18,038 nucleotides of DNA. Source: Methylococcaceae bacterium. Lineage in GTDB: Bacteria; Pseudomonadota; Gammaproteobacteria; Methylococcales; Methylomonadaceae. Position 1 is the stretch's first letter. Each line of letters opens with the position of its first letter. Location of the stretch: assembly GCA_005779525.1 (NCBI GenBank), contig SXIZ01000277.1, forward strand, positions 1 to 18,038. The letters are read 5' to 3'. Positions 1 through 6,536 of the stretch are shown here, in pieces. The translations under genes and the position numbers were made by a program. The notes below the pieces were generated by a model. That model did no database searches, was not told where the DNA came from, and saw only the letters and a list, made by a program, of their open reading frames with translations.

Positions 1-11
1 GCCTTTTCTTT

Positions 12-95
12 GAATACTTTCTTTTCGACTGCATGGATGCAGGAGGTAGAGCAACGCCTGGAGCAGTTGCCGAGGCGGAGCAAAAGAAAGTATTT
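12..95. repeat. Inverted-repeat element at left edge
   Basis: Two 13-base arms are perfect inverted copies: AATACTTTCTTTT at 13-25 and AAAAGAAAGTATT at 82-94, with 56 bases between them. The spacer includes an ATG-initiated 29-codon open frame (33-122, product beginning MDAGGRATPGAVAEAEQ). From memory, similar short CTTTCTTTT/AAAAGAAAG inverted repeats are widely dispersed in proteobacterial intergenic regions and often give rise to spurious short predicted proteins. I therefore read this as a dispersed repeat rather than a gene. It lies 3' of the pterin-type operon and may continue beyond the left edge. No transposase or target duplication is visible. Confidence 0.55.
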
Positions 96-144
96 CGCCG
101 TCGGGTGCGAGAACCCGATTAGAAAAACGTCGCGATAGCGAATC

Positions 145-163
145 AGCATAGTTTTACTATGCT
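145..163. repeat. Short perfect hairpin
   Basis: AGCATAG, a 5-base TTTTA loop and CTATGCT form a perfect 7-bp stem 28 bases past the stop codon of the PTPS-like gene. Read in the operon's direction (minus strand) no T-run follows the stem; the T-run comes before it. It could stabilise the 3' end of the operon mRNA but is not a standard intrinsic terminator. Confidence 0.35.
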
Positions 164-190
164 ACAAAAAAGCGATATGCGTAACATCAG

Positions 191-568
191 TTAATAAGGC
201 AAGCGATACGCAGCCCAGCAGGTCGCATTTTCCCAAAGTTTAACGCTTAAGCACCCAGATCCCGGTGGCTGAATTGCTGTAAACAGTTTTTCGCAGAGTA
301 TCCGACTAAAGTGTTCAATACTGGGATTGAGGCCTGCAAACTCAGGTTGCGCATTGAGCATTTGATCACGATAAGTCAGGACTATGGCATCTAAAGCCGC
401 TTCTACCGCGACAATATCCACCAAATATCCATGCTGATCTAACTGCTCGGCTTCAATACGCACTTCGGCCACATAATGATGAGCATGCGGGTGATTCTCA
501 GCGCCCCAATCGCCGCCAATTAAATAATGTTGCGCAATAAAATCTCGGCGTACGCCTAAGGTATACAT
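191..568 (-). CDS. 6-pyruvoyl-tetrahydropterin synthase / QueD-family protein, Glu-type active site
   Basis: A 125-residue protein of the PTPS/QueD (COG0720) fold, about the usual length. The three zinc-binding histidines are visible: H14 in FIAQHYL, and H28 and H30 in the HAH of NHPHAHHYV. The family also shows in NPSIEHFSRIL (residues 81-91) and the C-terminal LWENATCW, whose Glu matches the substrate-anchoring Glu of PTPS enzymes. The position of the usual catalytic Cys (CxxxHGH in QueD) is E24, giving ExxxHAH. Glu here is the published mark of PTPS-III enzymes, which make 6-hydroxymethyl-dihydropterin from dihydroneopterin triphosphate. An AGGA Shine-Dalgarno (minus strand, 576-579) lies 7 bases before the ATG, supporting the start. 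It is last in the operon, 54 bases after the dehydrogenase gene. Fold assignment is secure. The substrate is unknown, and QueD activity is unlikely because the Cys is missing. Confidence 0.88.
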   Translation of the reverse strand: MYTLGVRRDFIAQHYLIGGDWGAENHPHAHHYVAEVRIEAEQLDQHGYLVDIVAVEAALDAIVLTYRDQMLNAQPEFAGLNPSIEHFSRILCEKLFTAIQPPGSGCLSVKLWENATCWAAYRLPY

Positions 569-622
569 AGTGTTGTCCTAATTTGGGCTTAGCAGGTAAC
601 TATGGTTATCCACTGAGCAGGG

Positions 623-1666
623 TTAATAAATAAATACGGCTTGTAATACTTGTTCGGGGGCTTGATCGATCAGCCGATAAATTTGAGCAGCTTCTGCCAG
701 AGGCAGTTTATGGGTGATCAAACTCTCAGGATTGAGGCGGCGTATCATATCCCAGGCGGTTTGAAAGCGCCGCTCCTTATCCCAACGGCCTGATAATTCT
801 GGCGCAATGGTGCTTACCTGACTACTAATCAATTTTATGCGATTGCGATGCGCAACCCCACCTAAATTAAGTAAGCTAAGTTTGTTGCCATACCAACTGC
901 CAATTACAATCCGCCCCGAGTAACTGCATAAGGTTATGGCTAAATTGAGTGCCGTCGGCGAGCCTGTGACTTCATAAACCAAATCAGCCCCGCGACCGAC
1001 CGTAGCCGATAAATCTAAAGGTAATTGCAATTCGTGTTTTAGTGACTCCAGCTGTTGCTCAGAAAAGGGGTCTAGCACCTGATGTGACCCTAAGCTGACG
1101 GAGGCAGCGCGGCGCTCGGATAAGCCATCCAACGCATACAAGCCCGCCAAGGGGTATTGGCGTAAAATGCTAGTGAGCAATAAACCCACTATGCCTTGTC
1201 CTAAGACAACCACTTGTTCGCCTAAGCTCGGTTGCCCATCAAGTACCATGTTGACAGCGGTTTCCATATTCGCTAAAAAAATCGCCGCTTCAGGGTTAAT
1301 GTCCTCCGGTACCTTAATCACTTGTTCAGGCGTGGTGATAAATGCACTGGCATGGGTTTGAAATGCAAACACCAATTGACCCATCCAACTTGCAGCGACC
1401 CCTTCACCTAGGGCTTCTACCCGACCCACACAGGCATAGCCGTAGGGCAACGGGTAATTCGCTTGCATTTGCAAACCTTCTAGCGTGGCATCCACCGCTA
1501 GTTCGCTCGGCAATTGTCCCCGGTAGACCAGCATTTCGGTACCGGCACTGATCCCAGAACACACAGAATGCACACGCATTTGCCCCGCCAGTAAGGGCGG
1601 TAATTGTTGTGCGCGTACTTCAAGCTGATAGGGGTTTACGAACCACAGTTGTTCCGCAGTCATCAT
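623..1666 (-). CDS. Medium-chain dehydrogenase (zinc-type alcohol dehydrogenase-like)
   Basis: A 347-residue MDR-superfamily oxidoreductase with an N-terminal GroES-like domain (about 1-145) and a Rossmann domain with GxGxxG at 156-161 (GQGIVG). At the position of the first catalytic zinc ligand, where classic alcohol dehydrogenases have GICGTD, it has SGISAGTE (37-44), so that Cys is missing. The four-Cys structural zinc lobe is also absent. The SGIS.GTE.LVYRG signature recalls BchC-like members of the MDR family. I infer an NAD(P)-dependent oxidation or reduction of a side-chain alcohol, possibly zinc-independent. The gene starts 4 bases after the reductase stop codon, so the two are probably translationally coupled. 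The first two codons are both ATG; I take the first. It may act on the product of the two upstream enzymes; the substrate cannot be read from the sequence. Confidence 0.85.
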   Translation of the reverse strand: MMTAEQLWFVNPYQLEVRAQQLPPLLAGQMRVHSVCSGISAGTEMLVYRGQLPSELAVDATLEGLQMQANYPLPYGYACVGRVEALGEGVAASWMGQLVFAFQTHASAFITTPEQVIKVPEDINPEAAIFLANMETAVNMVLDGQPSLGEQVVVLGQGIVGLLLTSILRQYPLAGLYALDGLSERRAASVSLGSHQVLDPFSEQQLESLKHELQLPLDLSATVGRGADLVYEVTGSPTALNLAITLCSYSGRIVIGSWYGNKLSLLNLGGVAHRNRIKLISSQVSTIAPELSGRWDKERRFQTAWDMIRRLNPESLITHKLPLAEAAQIYRLIDQAPEQVLQAVFIY

Positions 1667-1670
1667 GCTA

Positions 1671-2375
1671 TTAACTCTGATATTCCAAATCGCCCCACAT
1701 AATCAAATCGTCTTCCAACATTTTCGAATGCAGGGGACGAATTTTGGGCAATTGACTTTTACACTGCAAATCTAAATTACCAACACCTTTGTAGCCACCC
1801 ACCAGTGTAGGGGCGACGGTCAACACTAAGGCATCGGCTAATTGCGCTTTGATAAAAGCAGTAATCACGGTACTGCCACCCTCTACCATCAGCATTCTAA
1901 TTCCCTTGGACCACAGCAAATTTAAAGCCTCTTGCAAATTAACCCGCCCCTCGGCATCGGTGGCGAGCGTGTTAATTTCAACTTGGCTACCTAAAGCACT
2001 ATCGGCATGCAAACTGGTAAAAACCCAGCACGTTTTATCAAGCCGTTGGCATAAGCGCGCCGTTTTAGGGATGCGTAATTGCGTATCCAAAACGATAGGT
2101 TGCGGATTACTTCCCGGCCATTCACGCACAGTCAATTGTGGGTCATCGGTTAACACCGTACCGATCCCCACTAAAATGCCGTCGTGTAAGCTGCGTAATT
2201 GATGGGTTAAGCGTATGGCTGCTTGGCCACTCAATGCTAAGGATTCTCCAGCACGGGTAGTAATACTGCCATCCCAACCTTGAGCATAACTCAAGGTCAC
2301 AAAGGGCCGGGATTGCAGTTTATCATTTGATTTATGGGCCAGTAACCACGCTTCAATTTCCTGGTAAATGCTCAT
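1671..2375 (-). CDS. RibD C-terminal-type reductase (dihydrofolate reductase-like fold)
   Basis: A 234-residue protein matching only the C-terminal reductase half of bifunctional RibD. Visible motifs in order: RPFVTLSYAQGWDGSI (residues 23-38), SGQAAIRLTHQLRSLHDGILVGIGTVLTDDPQLTVR, PIVLDTQLRIP, and the NADPH-site VEGGSTVITAFI. The N-terminal zinc deaminase domain is absent. In riboflavin synthesis this reductase turns the ribosylamino side chain of the pyrimidine 5'-phosphate into ribityl. Stand-alone forms in archaea and fungi do this before deamination, directly on the GTP cyclohydrolase II product. The gene follows that very enzyme with a 3-base gap, so it probably reduces the 2,5-diamino-6-ribosylamino-pyrimidinone phosphate made by its neighbour. 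No clear Shine-Dalgarno is seen, so translational coupling is likely. Family call is firm; the substrate is inferred from position. Confidence 0.88.
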   Translation of the reverse strand: MSIYQEIEAWLLAHKSNDKLQSRPFVTLSYAQGWDGSITTRAGESLALSGQAAIRLTHQLRSLHDGILVGIGTVLTDDPQLTVREWPGSNPQPIVLDTQLRIPKTARLCQRLDKTCWVFTSLHADSALGSQVEINTLATDAEGRVNLQEALNLLWSKGIRMLMVEGGSTVITAFIKAQLADALVLTVAPTLVGGYKGVGNLDLQCKSQLPKIRPLHSKMLEDDLIMWGDLEYQS

Positions 2376-2378
2376 GCG

Positions 2379-3008
2379 TTAGCGTTTGACAGAGGATTTT
2401 GGGGTAGGATTCAGGGGCAATATATGTTGCATGCGTTGTACTTTAGTTTGCAAATAACTGGCATTATCTTGATTAATACTCGCTTCCAAAGGTATCCGTG
2501 CGGCCACTCTGATGCCTTCAGCTTCAAGGGCGGCCATTTTGGCAGGATTATTAGTCATCAATAACACGGAACTGACCCCTAAATCTTCCAAGATCCTCGC
2601 GGCGATTGAATAACTGCGTTCGTCAGCCCCATGCCCTAACAGTAAATTAGCATCCACGGTATCATGCCCCTCGTCTTGCAAATTATAGGCACGTAATTTT
2701 TGTAATAAGCCAATACCCCGCCCTTCTTGACGTAAATACACGAGCACCCCGGAACCGTTTTCCGCAATCAACTGTAGCGCCTGATCTAATTGCTCGCCAC
2801 AATCACAGCGTCTAGACCCCAAAACATCGCCAGTAAAACATTCTGAATGTAAGCGCACTAAAACATCGGTTTCATTAGCTAAATTACCCATATACAGGGC
2901 TAAATGCTCTTTTTGATCTTGTGAATTAGAGTAATAACACAGCTGAAAATTCCCATGAATTGTAGGAATACGCGCACTCGTTAGTCGGGTAACAAAAGGT
3001 TTTGACAT
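2379..3008 (-). CDS. ribA: GTP cyclohydrolase II
   Basis: A 209-residue protein close to the length of E. coli RibA (196). It has the zinc site C57-x10-C68-x-C70 (HSECFTGDVLGSRRCDC), GVLVYLRQEGRGIGL (87-101), LQDEGHDTVDAN, DERSY (129-133) and the MTNNPAK nucleotide-binding segment (151-157). The enzyme opens GTP, releasing formate and pyrophosphate, to give 2,5-diamino-6-ribosylamino-4(3H)-pyrimidinone 5'-phosphate. There is no fused dihydroxybutanone-phosphate synthase domain. It is the first gene of a four-gene operon containing a lone RibD reductase, a dehydrogenase and a PTPS-like protein, but no ribB, ribH or ribE. It may therefore be a specialised copy, with housekeeping riboflavin genes elsewhere. 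The ATG has no obvious Shine-Dalgarno; the leader just upstream is very AT-rich. The product call is secure; the specialised role is inference. Confidence 0.95.
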   Translation of the reverse strand: MSKPFVTRLTSARIPTIHGNFQLCYYSNSQDQKEHLALYMGNLANETDVLVRLHSECFTGDVLGSRRCDCGEQLDQALQLIAENGSGVLVYLRQEGRGIGLLQKLRAYNLQDEGHDTVDANLLLGHGADERSYSIAARILEDLGVSSVLLMTNNPAKMAALEAEGIRVAARIPLEASINQDNASYLQTKVQRMQHILPLNPTPKSSVKR

Positions 3009-3040
3009 GAATATTAATAATAAAAAAATGAGTAACTTAT

Positions 3041-3069
3041 AAAATAAATAATTGTGTAGCTAGCGTAAA
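3041..3069 (-). promoter_or_regulatory. Candidate sigma-70 promoter for the ribA operon
   Basis: On the minus strand TTTACG (3064-3069) and TATTTT (3041-3046) are separated by 17 bases and each match the -35 and -10 consensus at 4 of 6 positions. They would start transcription about 25 bases before the ribA ATG in an AT-rich stretch. The 298-base gap between ribA and the upstream regulator gene shows no conserved FMN-riboswitch pattern that I recognise. By eye only, so tentative. Confidence 0.28.
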
Positions 3070-3306
3070 TAAAAATTAAGCTGCACTGAGCTCTATGCAC
3101 GCAACTAGAGTCCTGAATGCCTGTACCAACCTATCTGAACCTACAGAACCCTAAAAGTTCAGCAGCCAGTATAGATAACTCTGCTGAATCTGTCTGCGCG
3201 AGGTGGAGTTATCACCCCTGAAGCCTTAGACGAAGTTGTAAAAAGTTAGTGAGTTCACCTATCTGACTCCTCTGGTAAGGAATGGGTTAGGGCGGGGTCG
3301 GAATAA

Positions 3307-4701
3307 TTACAAAAGTTCATACTTTTTAAGCTTGTACCACAAGGAACGTTCACTGATTTGCATTAATTGCGCAGCTTTTGCTTTATTTTGATTGGTTTCA
3401 ATTAAGGCTTTGGTAATAATCTGTTTTTCGAGTTTTTCGACATTTTCATTCAAATTAAATGATTCTGCCGCCGTGGGTGAATGCGTCGGCAACGGGGAAG
3501 CCTCCGATTCGTGCCCGTCATTTGCGGGATAATTAAACATAATTTCCGCAGGTAAATGATCCAAAGTGACGGGTTTACCGCCACTGAGTACAATCGCCCG
3601 TTCCATCATATTTTCTAGCTCACGCACGTTTCCAGGCCACGGGTAGGTCATGAGATATTCTTCCGCTTGCGGACTGACGCCATTATACGGGAACCCAAAA
3701 TCTGCCGCATGGCGTTGGAGAAAATGTTTTGCTAAAGTTAAAATATCCTGTTGCCGCTCGCGTAACGGCGGCAGTTCGATATTAAACACATTCAGACGGT
3801 AAAATAAATCCTCACGTAGTTTTTGATCGGCAATCGCTTGTCTGGGATTACGATTCGAGGCGGCAATCACCCGAATATCTACGGCAATACTGCGATTGCT
3901 GCCCAAGCGCTCCAGGGTGCGTTCTTGCAAAACCCGGAGTAACTTGGCCTGAATATTAAAATCCATTTCAGTAATTTCGTCTAAAAACAAGGTACCGCCC
4001 TCGGCCAGCTCAAATTTGCCCACCCGCTCTTTCACCGCGCCAGTAAAAGCGCCTTTGCTATAGCCAAATAACTCACTTTCCAAAATCTCTGCAGGAATGG
4101 CCGCACAGTTGATCGAGACAAATAAAGAATCCGCACGCGGTGAGGCCCGATGAATAGCACGCGCCACTAATTCTTTTCCGGTCCCGGTTTCTCCTTGAAT
4201 CAGTACGCTCGTTTTGGTCGGCGCTACTTGTTGGATCAAGGTATAGATGTCTTGCATTTTAGGGCTACTGCCAACAAATTCGCCCCACCCCGCCTCGACA
4301 CTTTGGCGTAAATAGCGGTTTTCGCGTTGAATTTTGCTGAGTTTAAGTGCACGGGTCACGGCGGCTTCCACCGCATCGAGTTCAAACGGACGAATAATAT
4401 AATCACTCGCACCGTATTTCATCGCCTCCACGGCACTTTCTACCGTACCGTAGGCGGTCACCACAATCACGGCGACTTCATTGCGCTGTTCGCGGAGTTC
4501 GCGTAATAGCCCAATGCCGTCTAAATTTGGCATACGTAAATCGGTAATCACTAAGTCAACACTGCGATTATTTAAAAAATCTAGCGCAGCTTGTCCATCT
4601 TCTGCTTGATGCACGTCATGCCCCATTTGGGTCAGCATGATTTCCAATAAGCGGCGCATTTTGGCTTCGTCATCTACTACTAAGATACTGTGTGTGGTCA
4701 T
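3307..4701 (-). CDS. NtrC-family sigma-54-dependent response regulator
   Basis: A 464-residue three-domain activator. The receiver (about 5-118) has D10/D11 and phospho-acceptor D54 (VITDLRMP), with switch T81. The sigma-54 AAA+ domain (about 140-380) has Walker A GETGTGKE (169-176), the sigma-54 loop GAFTGA (216-221), Walker B GGTLFLDE (234-241) and FYRLNV (299-304). A Fis-type helix-turn-helix ends the protein (NQNKAKAAQLMQISERSLWYKLKKY). It should bind enhancer-like sites and drive sigma-54 RNA polymerase when phosphorylated. One oddity: the near-invariant receiver Lys before Pro-Phe is Arg (R103, DYIIRPFE). The gene lies 33 bases after the histidine kinase gene on the same strand, so they form a two-component pair. 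Likely targets are the divergent porin and PstS-like genes, but I found no clear GG-N10-GC promoter upstream of them. Confidence 0.95.
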   Translation of the reverse strand: MTTHSILVVDDEAKMRRLLEIMLTQMGHDVHQAEDGQAALDFLNNRSVDLVITDLRMPNLDGIGLLRELREQRNEVAVIVVTAYGTVESAVEAMKYGASDYIIRPFELDAVEAAVTRALKLSKIQRENRYLRQSVEAGWGEFVGSSPKMQDIYTLIQQVAPTKTSVLIQGETGTGKELVARAIHRASPRADSLFVSINCAAIPAEILESELFGYSKGAFTGAVKERVGKFELAEGGTLFLDEITEMDFNIQAKLLRVLQERTLERLGSNRSIAVDIRVIAASNRNPRQAIADQKLREDLFYRLNVFNIELPPLRERQQDILTLAKHFLQRHAADFGFPYNGVSPQAEEYLMTYPWPGNVRELENMMERAIVLSGGKPVTLDHLPAEIMFNYPANDGHESEASPLPTHSPTAAESFNLNENVEKLEKQIITKALIETNQNKAKAAQLMQISERSLWYKLKKYELL

Positions 4702-4734
4702 ATCATTTTTTTAAGAAATTAATTTACTACTGAA

Positions 4735-6507
4735 TTAAGCCAGTGCGTCCGAAGTACAAGGCAACTCGACGTGGAAACATGCACCGCCGCCAGGAGCGTC
4801 TGTAATGTATATTTGGCCGCCATGTGCAATCACGATCTGCTGGACGACGGTCAGTCCTAAGCCAACGCCATCTTGTCGGCGGGTAAAAAATGGATCAAAG
4901 ACCGTCAGTTTATGTTCGTCTTTAATTCCAGGACCATTATCTTTTACTTGCACATGCACATTCCCTGCTTGTATGGCTGTTGTTACGCTAATTTGTCCAT
5001 GTTGTGGTGTATGTTGAATAGCATTAATAATCAAATTCAAAAACACTTGGGTTAATTGATCCCGGTCACCACTAATGCTGTGCGCTAACACGGCAAAATT
5101 GCTCGCTAAGCTGATGTGTTTTTGATCAGCCTGTGATTGTATCAAATTCAGCGTATGCTCTAGAATGGATTGCAAATTTTGCGGCGTGAAATGCGGCGTT
5201 TTCGGACGTGCACACTCGAGTAAGGTCGTCACCAGTTCATTTAGACGTTGGGATTCACTCAGAATAAATTCAATCATCTCTTGTCCCACAGGACTTAACT
5301 GCTGCTCGCGCTGTAACATTTGCGCAGATGAACGTAAAATCCCCAGCGGGGTCCGTACCTCATGCGCCATGCTGGCTGCCATTTCCCCGATCACTGCCAG
5401 CTTAGCAACGCGCACGATATCGCGTTTGGATTGTTCTAAATTAGCAATCATGCGTCCAAATTGAGCGTTGAGTTCTGCGACCTCGCCGTTAGCCTTTAAC
5501 TTCGGTGGAAGCTGTTGTTTGCCTTGCATAAAATCGCGCGTAAATTGCGTTAGGCGTACAATCGGATTGGCAATCAGCGCTGAGATCCACAGCGAGACGG
5601 CAATGCCCAGAAGCAACGTTAATCCCAAAAATACCAGCAAGGTACGCCATAGTTGCCATACCGAGGCAAAGGCATGCTCATTCGTTTCAATAATCAATAC
5701 ACACCAGCCAAAGCCAGCAAATTTTCGATATCCCTTTGAATGCGCATAGCCCACGGTGACGGCTTGATTATCCAGAAAGTCGGCATGGGTACTAAAAGCA
5801 CCGCGTTCAGCATCCAAAGGCCATTCACTGGGTAAGGCGTGAAATGCTGGGATACGGTTGGCTAAAGCTGCTGAGGTGGCGATCACGTGATGCTCCGCAT
5901 CTACCAGTAAGGCATAGCTTTCAGCACTTTGACTTTCGTCTACTTGCGTAGCACTGAGTAAATTATAGATTTCATTCCAATCAAATCCCGTATAGAGGGT
6001 CCCTAGCGCGCCAACTTGGAAGTTATCTGGAATAGCGATCGAAAAGAATAATTGTTTATGGATGATATCCAAGGGATGCAAGGCTAGGGTTTTATTATTT
6101 AGATTCAGGGTTAACCACGGCGGAACTGAAACCAAGGTGTGGCCGACCAGTTCCTGTGCCGAACTGGCAATGACTTTATGGTGTTGATCCACCGCAAAGA
6201 GTTGTTGGTAAACGCCGTCGTAGCCAATATGCAATTCATTCAAAAATTGCGATAAGCGCTTGTCGACATCGCGAGTCCGGAGCTCTTGCATCATATCCAA
6301 ATGACTCCAGGTGGTAATGTTTTCCATCCGTTCAAACAGTGTCGTATCAATATGCTGCATCAAGGTACTCGCTTGTGCTTGCAACTGCGTTTCAATTTCA
6401 CTGTGTAAGGACTCGCGCAAATGGGCAAAAATCATTAAAGTGATTAACAAAACGGATGTTAAACTAAGAAGTACATACGACACTAACAGGGTGTAGCGAA
6501 TGGTCAT
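4735..6507 (-). CDS. Membrane sensor histidine kinase, partner of the NtrC-type regulator
   Basis: I choose the ATG at 6507 (590 residues). A TTG at 6537 would add only MPGFLKNEKK before the first membrane helix. Order of parts: TM1 (about 3-28); a periplasmic sensor of about 260 residues with a Cache-like look (ALLVDAEHHVIATSAAL); TM2 (about 288-312); HAMP (to about 365); HisKA with H382 (MAASMAHEVRTPLG); and an ATPase domain with N495 (NLIINAIQH), DNGPGI (523-528) and GVGLGL (547-552). This is the architecture of NtrB/AtoS/ZraS-like kinases that drive sigma-54 regulators. It should autophosphorylate on H382 and pass phosphate to D54 of the adjacent regulator. The ligand is unknown. Given the divergent porin and PstS-like genes, a small anion or organic acid is possible but only a guess. 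The start is 29 bases from the divergent porin ATG. Confidence 0.93.
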   Translation of the reverse strand: MTIRYTLLVSYVLLSLTSVLLITLMIFAHLRESLHSEIETQLQAQASTLMQHIDTTLFERMENITTWSHLDMMQELRTRDVDKRLSQFLNELHIGYDGVYQQLFAVDQHHKVIASSAQELVGHTLVSVPPWLTLNLNNKTLALHPLDIIHKQLFFSIAIPDNFQVGALGTLYTGFDWNEIYNLLSATQVDESQSAESYALLVDAEHHVIATSAALANRIPAFHALPSEWPLDAERGAFSTHADFLDNQAVTVGYAHSKGYRKFAGFGWCVLIIETNEHAFASVWQLWRTLLVFLGLTLLLGIAVSLWISALIANPIVRLTQFTRDFMQGKQQLPPKLKANGEVAELNAQFGRMIANLEQSKRDIVRVAKLAVIGEMAASMAHEVRTPLGILRSSAQMLQREQQLSPVGQEMIEFILSESQRLNELVTTLLECARPKTPHFTPQNLQSILEHTLNLIQSQADQKHISLASNFAVLAHSISGDRDQLTQVFLNLIINAIQHTPQHGQISVTTAIQAGNVHVQVKDNGPGIKDEHKLTVFDPFFTRRQDGVGLGLTVVQQIVIAHGGQIYITDAPGGGACFHVELPCTSDALA

Positions 6508-6536
6508 TTTTTTCTCATTTTTCAAAAATCCAGGCA

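Noticed and set aside
623..1666. Assignment of the dehydrogenase as BchC of bacteriochlorophyll synthesis.
   Set aside because: Only the SGIS.GTE signature is shared and no photosynthesis genes are present.
3175..3249. Short open stretch ending NLSARGGVITPEALDEVVKS before TAG in the gap between ribA and the NtrC-type gene.
   Set aside because: It reads like a protein C-terminus, but it is only about 24 codons with no start or ribosome site and I recognise no parent family. It could be a gene remnant; not supportable.
3009..3306. FMN riboswitch or ntrC terminator ahead of ribA.
   Set aside because: No conserved RFN-element blocks were recognised, and no stem followed by a T-run in the minus direction.
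5165..5749. Plus-strand open frames of 93-99 codons inside the histidine kinase gene.
   Set aside because: Cys/Ser/Arg-rich shadows of a strongly conserved kinase on the other strand.
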